Below, in pieces: positions 10,217 through 19,235 of a stretch of 25,949 nucleotides of DNA. Position numbers and translations under genes: made by a program. The notes under the pieces were generated by a model. It had not been told where the DNA came from. It ran no database searches and saw nothing but the letters and a program-made list of their open reading frames with translations. Where the stretch lies: contig CM044497.1 in assembly GCA_024364805.1 (NCBI GenBank), forward strand, positions 133,792,828 to 133,818,776. The letters are read 5' to 3'. Position 1 is the stretch's first letter; every line of letters begins with the position of its first letter. This DNA comes from Euprymna scolopes (lineage: Eukaryota > Mollusca > Cephalopoda > Sepiida > Sepiolidae).

Positions 10217-10534
10217 AAAGAAAGAGAGAGACACAAGGAGATAAGGGGGATAAGAGATAGAGAACGAGACAAAAAAAAAAGAAGATTAGGTCATAAGATA
10301 AAGAGAGTGGAGAGGAAGGAGGGAAACGACAAGAGAAAAAGAGGACAAACCGATAACAACAGAGGGTGAGAAAGAGAGACGACGACAAAAGGTGAGAGGC
10401 AGGCAATAAGTGAGAGAGAGGGGACAGGCAATAAGTGAGAGAGAAAGGGGGGGGAGGCAGTGAGTGAAAGAGAGGAGCAGGCAGTGAATGAAAGAGAGGG
10501 AAAAGCAATGAGTGAGAGAAAAAAGAACAGGCAA
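10217..10534 (+). repeat. Polypurine tract with a 25-bp minisatellite
   Basis: Nearly all purine on the given strand. In the right part a motif near GGCARTRAGTGARAGAGAG recurs at about 10402, 10427, 10456, 10480, 10504 and 10529, so the period is 24-29 bp. The long pyrimidine-strand frames here (10215-10573, rich in Ser, Leu, Pro, Phe) are a by-product of composition. Confidence 0.8.
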
Positions 10535-10842
10535 TTTTGTAATTTCGTTTCTGCAAAAATAATTTACGAACATTTTTGTTTTCTTTCGTGATTATCTGTT
10601 TTTAAATGTGTTCATTTTTAGGCAACAAGGTAAATTGGAAATTAAGTTCACTCAAATTACAACTTTTCACCATTTTATATACAACTACGGTATCTAGACA
10701 TGGCATTTAATATCCAAGTTTCTACAAAACTAACTCTGATGTTGTCCATGAAAGAAACCCTGTGTATTATGTAATCCTGCTTACAGCTCTGAACACATTT
10801 AACCAATTTCCTTCTTAATTTTCTTATATTTCTATAATTTCA
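10535..10842. other. No recognisable gene
   Basis: Ordinary AT-rich sequence; nothing supported. Confidence 0.5.
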
Positions 10843-11195
10843 CATGGAATAATTATAGCATCTTCTTTGCTGTTAGTTTTACAATATTTCGGCTGATGTA
10901 ACCTTCGACTTTCTTCAGGTTACTAGTCAAATTCAGGAATATTTCTGTCAAACTCGAGAATCTACATGGAATTTTGGATAGAACCCTTTATTAAATTAAT
11001 AAGGGTAGAATGGTCTCATTCCATCGGCCATGATCGGGTAGAATTTTTAATTTGCAATTCCTAGTATCGTCTGCACTGAGGATTGAATCTTCAATCTCTA
11101 GAAGAATTTCAAAATGTTGCGAAAATAACACTCAAGATGAGAACAGTAATACAAATAACACAAATTATCAATCCCCATCTCAAAAATTCAGTTAG
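10843..11195 (-). mobile_element. Arm-flanked tRNA-core element, copy 2 (both arms, core deleted in part)
   Basis: The left arm has ATTTCGGCTGATGTAACC and the right arm AAAATGTTGCGAAAATAACA with ATGAGAACAG, inverted relative to each other. The core faces the minus strand: CCATCGGCCATGATCGGG is the reversed body and AGGATTGAATC at 11079-11089 the reversed box B. The sequence jumps from just past box B to the right arm, so the box A half of the tRNA-like module is missing. The outer end is well kept: ATTATCAATCCCCATCTC then AAAAATTCAG. Confidence 0.75.
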
Positions 11196-11863
11196 ATCAT
11201 ATTTATATTATAGATTTTGTCCAAGACACAAGTACTTCGATTTAGAATCCAGTTTTTATTCTGTGAGAATAGTCAACCCTAATTGATTGTGTACCAGTTC
11301 AATTCCATTATCTGAGCTCATCTTCTGCACCGATAATTCAGATGTAGCCAATCTTCTGCTGCCATCTGTGGTCAAATTCAAGTGGCGGGCAATGGCCCAT
11401 TTACCCTTTTATATGCAGATCTATCAGCAATAACCGTTTCCTAAGAGACAATTCAAAAAGCGAAAAGCACAATTGCTAATTGTTGGTAAATTGCTATGCA
11501 TCAAAAGATTCATTCAACTGTAACATTGTGCTCGTCAGATTCCACAATTGCTACGTTGTTTATGAGAATAAGATTCAAATGGGATTTACATTAAAAGACC
11601 AGCAGTTTTAATGTGTCTCCAATCAAGCGTTTAGAATTAATAAACAGTACGAGTGGAAATAAAAGATGGTATCATAATATTAATTGATTTTGTTCAAACT
11701 GTACATGGACTTTCTGATTCTTAATTCGATCACAGAAAAAAAAATCGTCTTGGGATTTTTTTTTTTATTTTCTTTTTTATTTTATGCTATTCATGTGAAA
11801 ATGTGTTCGCATATTTCATGGAGAGTTCTCAATATTAGTGATAGACACTGTATTCATCCGAAA
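11196..11863. other. No recognisable gene
   Basis: AT-rich sequence. A 60-codon frame at 11684-11866 is mostly a T-rich run read as Phe/Leu. Confidence 0.5.
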
Positions 11864-12130
11864 TGAGTTGAACCAGCTTTCTTTAAAGGAGGACATCTCA
11901 AGAAAATATTAAATTCACAAGCGTGTCCCAGTCGCATATATATATATCCTGATCAAGGGAGATGATGACACTAGATTTTTGAATTCTTGCAGGAAGGTGT
12001 TATGGTTCTCCTACATACTACACCTGGTATTCCTAAATAATCATCCGCCTAGTGCTGACCCGGCTCAACGTTGCTTAACTTCAGTAATCTTATTAGAATT
12101 GGTGTGCAAACATGATTGTGTTGTATGTAT
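11864..12130 (-). mobile_element. 5S rRNA-derived SINE, copy D (best 5S head)
   Basis: On the minus strand the head contains TACTGAAGTTAAGCAACG followed by TTGAGCCGGGTCAGCACTAG and GGCGGATGATTATTTAGG, then AATACCAGGTGTAGTA. This tracks 5S rRNA from the box A region to its 3' end with few changes. The body shares with copy B: TTCTTGCAGG on the plus strand, AAATTCACAAG, GGAGGA and the end GTTGAACCAGCTTTC. It has no A-rich tail, so the 3' end may mimic a LINE tail that I could not identify. Confidence 0.85.
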
Positions 12131-12799
12131 ACATAATATATAGCATATTAGTGATAACTATATAAATATAAGCATAAATGGATCTAATTCTGGGGACAAA
12201 ATCAAAAACTTGATGACCTGAATTTTCTTGACTTGTATTGTTAATGTTGTTACTTCTTTATGCTTTTATTGGTGGAGACTTACCTCACCGAAGCAAGAGA
12301 AGGTGAATTGTTTATGTGCTTGTGAACATGTACACAGATATAAATGGGACCATATACACTATCACTCTAAACACGCATAGGCAGAACTTACGAAGTAAAA
12401 ACCATGATCATACAGTTAATAATAAACATGTTGAATAATTATTTCCTGGTATTTAATAGAAACTGATCACATGACAAATGAAAAAATCTGATCAGAGGCA
12501 AATTCTTAAAAATTACGAGGTTATTTTGAAACTATCATGTATACCTTTTTATGCATACAGTTGATTGAAGTTTCTGATTACTTGTGATGAGGTTTTTCTC
12601 TACACTGAATTACCAATATATCATTTTATATAGGTAAGATGGTGTATTCAAGGATCTGTGAGGTTATGATGAAATCACACAGCATCATCTGCTAAAACAA
12701 AACTAACACAAGGATGAGATTCCCCGAGGGGAAAAAAGAGATAGATTTTAGTTGAACGGTAGTTTTATCTCTAGAGATGGTACAGATTATGTTCCCAAG
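12131..12799. other. No recognisable gene
   Basis: AT-rich sequence with no supported feature. A short perfect hairpin TCCCCGAGGGGA lies at 12721-12732. Confidence 0.5.
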
Positions 12800-12843
12800 A
12801 AAAAAAAAAAAAAAAAAAANNNNNNNNNNNNNNGGGGGGGGGG
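12800..12843. other. Assembly gap between homopolymers
   Basis: A run of 20 A (12800-12819) is followed by 14 N (12820-12833) and then 10 G (12834-12843). The gap size is nominal. The join is unresolved and the poly-G edge may be a sequencing artefact, so continuity across this point should not be assumed. Confidence 0.95.
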
Positions 12844-12925
12844 ATCTTATTTGTAATTTATGTGTTGGTCACCAGCAGAAATATACCTTAGTTACAAAAG
12901 TTTTTTTTCTGGCAAGTTACAATAC

Positions 12926-13175
12926 GTTTCTGAATTTTTTAGATGAAAAATGATAATTTTGATCATTCAGACTACTGCTCTTATCTTCAGTGTTATTTGT
13001 ACAACGTTTCAGCCGATGTAACCTTTAACCTTCACTAGGTATCTCTTTTCAAACTCAAGAATTTTTCTGTCGAACATGTTAATTTGCACAGAATTTCGAA
13101 TAGAACCCTTTATTTAATCCATGAAAGTAGCATGCACTTATTTTGTCAACCATGACCGGGTAGAAGACAATTTTA
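12926..13175 (-). mobile_element. Arm-flanked tRNA-core element, copy 3 (one arm plus body)
   Basis: It opens at the true outer end, GTTTCTGAATTTTTTAGATG, then CGTTTCAGCCGATGTAACC and the reversed body with CCATGACCGGGTAGAAG. It stops before the box B, so the tRNA-like head and second arm are absent. The break point is followed by unrelated AT-rich sequence. Confidence 0.75.
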
Positions 13176-13340
13176 ATGATATAAATTGAATTTTTAAAAG
13201 GTATTTTCTTAATGTTTTCCTTAAAAAACAAACAAAAAAAAAACTTTTCCAGAAAAATGCAAAATTGTTGAGAGAGATTTTTTTCTTTTAAATTGAAACC
13301 TGACAATTTTGGAAGACGTACACAAGTCACATCCATCAGA

Positions 13341-13376
13341 GTTGAATTAAAAAAAAAAAAATTTTTTTTTTTCAAC
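13341..13376. repeat. A/T palindrome
   Basis: GTTGAATT, thirteen A, then T-run and TTCAAC form a near-perfect 36-bp palindrome able to make a cruciform. Within an otherwise AT-rich spacer. Confidence 0.8.
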
Positions 13377-13570
13377 GTCGCAATGGAATATTCCAGCAAA
13401 TAAATCAATAAATAAAAATTCTTTAGCAGAAAACTCTTAAGAGGTGAAGTTGGAATCGTCGTAGCAGAAAGAAACGTCAAGTCATTTTAGAATTAAACAA
13501 CATCTCAAGAACACGACACCATTAATAACATTTACAAAAATGTAGAATGTGTCCATTCGATTGGCGCTTT

Positions 13571-13620
13571 TAATAACGAAAATGCTATTTCAAACCAAAG
13601 CGTGACAGACCAATAAAAAT
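13571..13620 (+). repeat. Satellite-like unit, fragment
   Basis: AAAATGCTATTTCAAACC and GTGACAGACCAAT match the two larger units at 14266 and 14386. It abuts the left arm of the arm-flanked element that follows. Confidence 0.5.
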
Positions 13621-14076
13621 GTGTTTTTGGATTATTCGGACTACTGTTCTCATCTTGAGTGTTATTTTCGCAATGTTTCAGCCGATGTAAACTCTAATCT
13701 TCTTTAACTGTATCTTGTCAAACTCAGGAATTTTTCTGTTGAGTCCACAAGAACTCATGGTATAGCAGATAAAGTACTAAGTAAAAATTCAGTTACAAGT
13801 AACAGTCTTCTGGAAGGTAAGGGTTCAATCCTCAGTGCGAGCAATAATAAGAATACAATTGCAAATTACTGGAGATTTCTACCTGGTCCTGGCTGACGGG
13901 ATGAGAACATGCTATTTCATAAATAAAATAAAGGGTTTCGTTTGAAACTTCACACAAATTGCTGAGTTTGACAAGATACACCTAAAGAAGGTCCAAGGTT
14001 AAATCAACTGAAACGTTATGAGAATAATAACTAAGACGAGAATAATAGTCTGAACAATCCAAATAATACATGAAAT
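13621..14076 (+). mobile_element. Arm-flanked tRNA-core element, copy 4 (both arms, most complete)
   Basis: The left arm (13621-13745) has TTATTCGGACTACTGTTCTC and TTTCAGCCGATGTAA; the right arm (13955-14076) has AGAAGGTCCAAGGTTAAATC, AACTGAAACGTTATG and GTCTGAACAATCC. The core carries box A-like TATAGCAGATAAAGT and a perfect box B GGTTCAATCCT at 13822-13832, with the body GGTCCTGGCTGACGGGATG. The two arms can fold back over more than 100 bp. No open frame. Confidence 0.85.
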
Positions 14077-14168
14077 TTTGCTGTCTTCGTATTTATATCA
14101 GAGAGACAGAGTGTTGTTTGAAGTAATTTCATGGTAAGAACATTCCCTTCCTCCGTCTCTCCCTTATA

Positions 14169-14265
14169 TATTGTGAGAATAACACTTAAGATTAAGAACA
14201 GTAGTCTAAAGAATCACAATAATACAAATTTTCAATCCTCATCCAAAAAAAATTTAAAAACATAA
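14169..14265 (+). mobile_element. Arm-flanked tRNA-core element, copy 5 (single arm)
   Basis: Only a right arm is present: GTGAGAATAACACTTAAG, AAGAACAGTAGTCTAAAG, then AATACAAATTTTCAATCC and the outer end near AAAAACATAATACTAATG. It lies 90 bp after copy 4 in the same orientation and could be a remnant of an earlier insertion. Confidence 0.65.
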
Positions 14266-14495
14266 TACTAATGAAAATGCTATTTCAATTTAAAATTTAA
14301 GTGTATTACAAACCAACCTTTAAACAGAGCTATCTATAAAGATACTCTGACACATCCCAAATAAGATGCGGCCATTTAATCAATGCACATAACAATCAAG
14401 ATGCCATTCCAAACTTAAATGTGATGGACAGACCAACTGACAGACGTTTTTATAAAGATGCATAGGAACAGCCAATCAAAAATTTTCGAGTAAAC
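14266..14495 (+). repeat. Two satellite-like units of about 120 bp
   Basis: AAAATGCTATTTCAATTT with ACAAACCAACC and CTATAAAGATAC in the first unit correspond to AAGATGCCATTCCAAACTT, ACAGACCAACTG and TATAAAGATGCAT in the second. A shorter relative is at 13571. Together they suggest an old tandem array split by the elements at 13621 and 14169. Confidence 0.5.
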
Positions 14496-14969
14496 TTAGA
14501 AAATATTGATAGTAATTCAAGCAAAAATGTTCAAAAGAAATAGCAAATACCTCGCAAAATAAAAAGTTTGCATTGAATATGCTGCATGTTTATATTAGCA
14601 GTTTTTTTTTTTTCGAGTTTGTCAGGCTGAGTAGCCCGATTTTAGGAAATATTAACCTTTTTATGCTATTAAATATTAAATTTAGTTATTTTTGTAAAAG
14701 CTTTTATGCTTGAAATTCTTTTTTTATAATATTCGTACTGGTATAGCTTCTGAATCGGACAAAACCAACTTTTTGTTCAATATCTATTGGACGTTTATGT
14801 AAACAGAGGGAAGATGCTGAAGCATTTAATCAATCAGAAGGTTCAAAAAGCAGATGAGGAAGGATTCCTAGTGACAATACTCAACAAGAACAACAGAACC
14901 CTCTTTCCCATGTCCGCACTGATATAAAAAGAAAATCTTAGTGGGTATGTTACACGTTTATTCTTGAGT
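14496..14969. other. No recognisable gene
   Basis: AT-rich, with a T-run at 14603-14613. The 60-codon minus-strand frame at 14843-15025 enters the dispersed repeat described next and is not conserved in its other copy. Confidence 0.5.
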
Positions 14970-15190
14970 TGGAAGTCACAGAGCAAAAGATTCTTCCTGT
15001 GTTGACATGAAGAAAACACATACACAGTTACTAACGAAAAAGGTTTAATTTTTATGGAGCAATTCTGGTCTCTGATTGGTTGATAGCAGAACGTGAATTT
15101 GATTCGTCAGTTCCTAGCAGCATCGTTTATAAATAGAATCTTCCAAGCGTGAGGGACAATACTCCATTATTAGTAAAAAATATTGCAACA
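14970..15190 (-). repeat. 220-bp dispersed repeat with promoter-like boxes, copy 2
   Basis: Reverse complement of the segment at 1219-1440. On the given strand it shows an inverted CCAAT box TCTGATTGG at 15071-15079, then TTTATAAATA at 15126-15135 about 50 bp on, and then TATTGCAACA at the edge. The match stops sharply at both ends in both copies, which fits insertion of a discrete unit. No TG...CA ends like an LTR were found. Confidence 0.7.
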
Positions 15191-15705
15191 ATTGTATTAG
15201 TATTTTTTTCTTTTAGTTTACTATATTGAGCAGTCTGAGTTTGGGGCAACATTTTGGTGTCATTTATTTTATGGAAATCGTTTCTGACAAGGCATGAAAC
15301 CACTTAATGTAAGGAGCTAAGAAAAAAACCCCCATCAAGATCACTACCCAATGATAAATGTTAAGTGAATAGATATCAACCCAGAAAACAGCAATTCTTC
15401 CTCCTTTGTCAGAAACATTACTCATAATATGTAAGGACCAAAGGAAAAATAATGGAAGCAAAAGTTATGAGGCTGTTGAAAGTAAAATGAACGTCTAAGG
15501 TTTGTTATTCTAAGTGAACAGTGCAATAGGTTATTACATGTAACTGGTTCATAATGTATACAGGTAAATAGCCAGCCAGTATTCATACTTTACCATATTA
15601 TTTAAAGTCAGCATAGCTGTCTTCAATATGCTATTTGAGATAGTTCATTTTATAAGGAAGGGTTTTTTTAATACTTTTAGTATCTCTAAACATTTACTTC
15701 CATTT
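15191..15705. other. No recognisable gene
   Basis: A 65-codon minus-strand frame at 15264-15461 has a hydrophobic N terminus but no other support. Nothing else was recognised. Confidence 0.45.
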
Positions 15706-15710
15706 GTTTT

Positions 15711-15930
15711 TGTTGTGAGGATCCACTCATGCACGGGATATGAACTCTTCTAAACTGTATAAATAGACCAAGAAGTATCAACTCTCGTTGTGCCCCGTGT
15801 ATCTTCGCCATCTTAGTGGCACGTGCTACGACTGTTACTTTCTGCGTATTCTGTTTCGTTCCAATACAAACTACCTGTTCTAACCCATATCCATGTTTGT
15901 TTTCCTTAGTGATGCTTCCGAACCACAACA
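15711..15930 (+). mobile_element. Solo LTR, 220 bp, fossil; probably Ty3/Gypsy-type
   Basis: It starts TGTTGTG and ends CACAACA, a 7-bp inverted terminus with the usual TG...CA. GTTTT at 15706-15710 and again at 15931-15935 is an exact 5-bp target-site duplication. TATAAATAG at 15758-15766 sits about 50 bp in, which sets the plus strand as the likely sense strand. No second LTR or internal region is present, so this is a solo LTR left by recombination between two LTRs. The intact duplication argues for moderate age. Family is inferred from TSD length and LTR size only; other LTR clades also make 5-bp duplications. The 80-codon minus-strand frame across it is not a gene. Confidence 0.8.
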
Positions 15931-15935
15931 GTTTT

Positions 15936-16321
15936 TAGGCATATGTTTTGTAAATAGCATAGAAAGAATAGGTCTCCGATAAGAAAAAAAAAAAAGAAAA
16001 AGAATTTTACCACTTTTTTTTTTATTCATGTCACTTCTCATTTTGAATCTTTGTTTTATAAAATTATTTATAAAAATCTTTTACCAATTTAGTTTTTACA
16101 CATTTGTTTTTCCATGACGGCAATCATTATCATCATTTGTCTTTTCAACATAGCTGACAAAATTTGATGAGTCTTGCCTGTTTATTGCACAAGTTTTTTT
16201 TTCTCAAAAAGGAGATGATACAGTGAAGCTAAACAGATGGCAAAATGTCATTATGGATATGAGATTCTTGAAGGTTTATCATTTCTTTAGATAATTATGA
16301 TTTAAAGAGTATTAATCGCAT
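15936..16321. other. No recognisable gene
   Basis: A-rich run near 15982-15995 and T-rich run near 16012-16022; nothing else supported. Confidence 0.5.
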
Positions 16322-16790
16322 TGTATTATTTCAATTATTCAAACTAATGTTCTTATTCTGAGTGTTACTCAATATTTTGGTTGATAAAATCTCTGACCTT
16401 CTTCAGGTGTATCTTGTTGAACTTTGGGGTCTTTTTGTTAAATTTGAGAATCTTTCTGTTGAACTCAGGAATATTTCATAAGGACCTGTAGTGGATAAAG
16501 TACTTGGTACAATTCAGTTGTAAACCACACTTTGACGTTCAATTCTCAGCATGGGTGGCATTCAAAATGCAATTGCCAATTATTTAGGACTTCTACCTAG
16601 TAATGGTTTCTGTTTGAAATTCCATGCAGACTCCAGAATTTGACAAGATACATTTGGAGATGGTCGGAAGTTACATCAATTAAAACGTTTTGAAAATAAC
16701 AATAGAGATGCAAACAGTAGTCGGAATAATCCAAATAATATGAATTATCAATCCTTATCTCAAAAATTCAGAAACAATACTATTAATGTT
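16322..16790 (+). mobile_element. Arm-flanked tRNA-core element, copy 6 (both arms)
   Basis: Left arm TGTATTATTTCAATTATTC with ACCTTCTTCAGGTGTATC; right arm ACATCAATTAAAACGTTTTG and GTCGGAATAATCCAAATAA, ending AAAAATTCAGAAACAATAC. The core keeps box A-like TAGTGGATAAAGTACTTGG. The box B region is shortened and altered to CGTTCAATTCT near 16536, so the Pol III promoter is probably dead. The middle of the body is partly deleted. Confidence 0.8.
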
Positions 16791-17734
16791 TAACATACCA
16801 AGAAATTGCTTGGCAATTTAATGTAAGTCAAGAAATTGTAATTTAATCAACTGAGAAAGCAAATAACGCACCATTTAATAAATCTCAGACCTGACATCAT
16901 ATAGATGGCGCCACTACAAAAAAAAAATAAAATCCACGAGTTTTAATAAAGTACTAACCTTCAATTGGCATATGTCAAAATTTGAACCTCACAGGATTAG
17001 TTTACAAATTACCATTATTTAAGTTACTGTTGAAAATTCTCAATATAATAGAGAAATCTGAATTTCCCGAGTTGATAAAGCATTGATTTATGATGGGAAA
17101 AATACTCTTCAAGCAATGCAACATCTTGATAAGTGTTATTTGTCTGTACTCTGTTGGAAACAACGGTTAAGAAGTTGTATGTTGAATATAGATACATTTG
17201 TACAAATACAAATAATGCTGAACGTTCAGGACACCCAAATTTGGTAGTTGTCCTGGAAAAAAAAAACCCACAAACTTGATTTGGGTGATTATTGAAGTTT
17301 TTTGAGATAGGAGAAGAGTTGAAGATATTAGAAGATATTGCATGAAAACAAAAAACAAAACTATGTTCAAAGTGAGTTCTATGAACACTTTGCCCAATTG
17401 TGCCAGAGATTGTTCTGTGTTGTGCGATGAGGAGGGGGGATTAAATTGACATGGTATGAACCTAGTGATTTCGTTTTTTATACTAATGAGTCACAACTTA
17501 CCAAGGCATAAAAGCCACTCGTGAATAAGACAACGAGATTGTCAGTTTTATGATGAACAATATTATGAAAGAATTGGAAACAATGAATGGAATAAATATT
17601 TGATTACTTCAGAGAAAGACTTCACAAGTATTTGTGTACATTAGACTTGCATCGGTTATAACCTTATATATACAGGGTGCCAAATTATTGAAGTTGTCCA
17701 TATGATAGATGAGCAGATAATTTTAAAGCTAAAG
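16791..17734. other. No recognisable gene
   Basis: AT-rich sequence with an A-run at 16918-16927. The 76-codon minus-strand frame at 17167-17397 has no recognisable domain. Confidence 0.5.
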
Positions 17735-18205
17735 TAAGTTTGTATTACTTGAATTATTCAGACAACTATTCTCATCTTGAGTGTTATCTGCACATTTCAA
17801 TCGTTCTAAAATTGTCCACAAGGACAATTGGCATAGTGGATAAAGTACTTGGTAAAATTCAGTTGCAAATTACACTCTTCTGGAGGTTAAAGGTTCAATC
17901 CTCAGTGCAGCCGACAATCAAAATACGATTGAAAATTATTTAGGACTTCTACCCAGGCATAGCTGAAGGAACAAGAGCATGCTACGCCTATGGATTAAAC
18001 AAAGGTTTGTTTGAAATTCCTTGCAGATATCTAAGTTCGACAAAAAGATTGTCAGAGTTCAACAAGATACACCTGAACAAAATAAGAGGAGACTAAATTG
18101 ATATGCGAATAACACGCAAGATGAAAACAATAGTTTGAATAATACAAACACTACGGATTATCAATTCGCATCTAAAAAATTCAAAAACACTATAGTCAAT
18201 ATTTG
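17735..18205 (+). mobile_element. Arm-flanked tRNA-core element, copy 7 (both arms)
   Basis: Left arm TTATTCAGACAACTATTC and CATCTTGAGTGTTATCTG, shortened after TTTCAATCG. The core has the cleanest tRNA-like module in the family: TGGCATAGTGGATAAAGTAC for box A and GGTTCAATCCT at 17892-17902 for box B, then GCATAGCTGAAGGAACAAG. The right arm runs from TTCAACAAGATACACCTG to TTATCAATTCGCATCTAAA. The 67-codon frame at 17740-17943 lies inside it and is not a gene. Confidence 0.8.
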
Positions 18206-19235
18206 ATTAGACTTTGGAAAGATAACAAAGGTTATGTAAAATCAGTAGAGATAGCTAAATTTAGACTTGTCTGGCGATAACAGACGAGATTCATAGTTAA
18301 GAAAACGGGATCCATGACGTTTAAATGAAATCATTTGTCTTTGTTCTAGCAATTCCAGCCAAGGATCTAGAGAGAATCATCAACACTGACCCTGAGAGAC
18401 AAATAACACCCACAGTTTCATCTCTTAAAAGATTCATCCAATGAATGACCAACTTGAAAAATTCACAGAAAATATTTTTCCATATTTAGAAAATAACCCG
18501 TCCCAGGACAGATAAATTATCCTCACTGAACAGTTTTGCACCACTTTTATATCTTCTTCAGAAGATTCAAATCAAGATATAATCCTACTAAACCGTATGT
18601 CTAAAATTCATATTCTAATTTTCATAAAAATCCATTATAGGATTTAGATTCTAGAAATGGTCTAAACTAAAATTTGGGGAATATTTATGAATACCTTTTA
18701 TCAAAATTTTTATAAAAATCAGAGATATCCGAATTTTCATGAAAGCCTTGGCTCTTTATCTTCTTTGCATCAAACTAGATTAAACTAAATAATATAGACC
18801 ACATTTGGTCACCTTACACTGAAAAGCTGTGTTCCAATATTCATAATCATTAATTAGTATAAGAGAGAATCTTGTGCGTAAAAATACATAAAAATATACA
18901 CATACTTAAGTTTATATAGAGACTAGTATACATCCTCTATGAAGATGATGAAAAATTAAATTATGCTCTGCCAGTATTCGCACTAATATATAGATCATAG
19001 AATTACATCAATAATTTAATTGTTCATATATAAATTACTATCATTATTTCTGATGAGTTACAGAAAAAAAGCATCAATCATTGACTTTATTTGGAGTGGA
19101 GGATTTTCTTTTCGAATTCACTTTAGACGTCAGAGGTTGTCTGATTACTATTTGATTTCTTGCTTCCACTCATCACTTAAAATCATTTTGCCTGGAGGCA
19201 TAAAAAAGGCACTTTTTGTTTGTAGTCGATAACTT
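18206..19235. other. Mostly featureless; one small open frame
   Basis: A 39-codon frame at 18325-18444 begins MKSFVFVLAIPAKDLERI and could be read as a short secreted-peptide-like N terminus or, with the AG at 18349, as an exon start. Support is weak. The 70-codon frame at 19020-19232 is unsupported. Confidence 0.4.

Noticed and set aside
10215-10573. Two overlapping minus-strand frames of 95 and 113 codons
   Set aside because: Same cause: pyrimidine strand of a purine-rich minisatellite.
13079-13480. 133-codon minus-strand frame rich in Phe, Lys and Leu
   Set aside because: It spans part of an arm-flanked element and an A/T palindrome; composition is that of AT-rich noise.
14970-15190. The inverted dispersed repeat pair as the two ends of one giant transposon or the LTRs of one element
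   Set aside because: The units are in opposite orientation, so they are not LTRs of one element, and 13.5 kb of unrelated repeats with no transposase lies between them.
15686-15928. 80-codon minus-strand frame with a less AT-rich composition, at first sight a host exon
   Set aside because: It coincides with the solo LTR defined by TG...CA ends and the GTTTT duplication.
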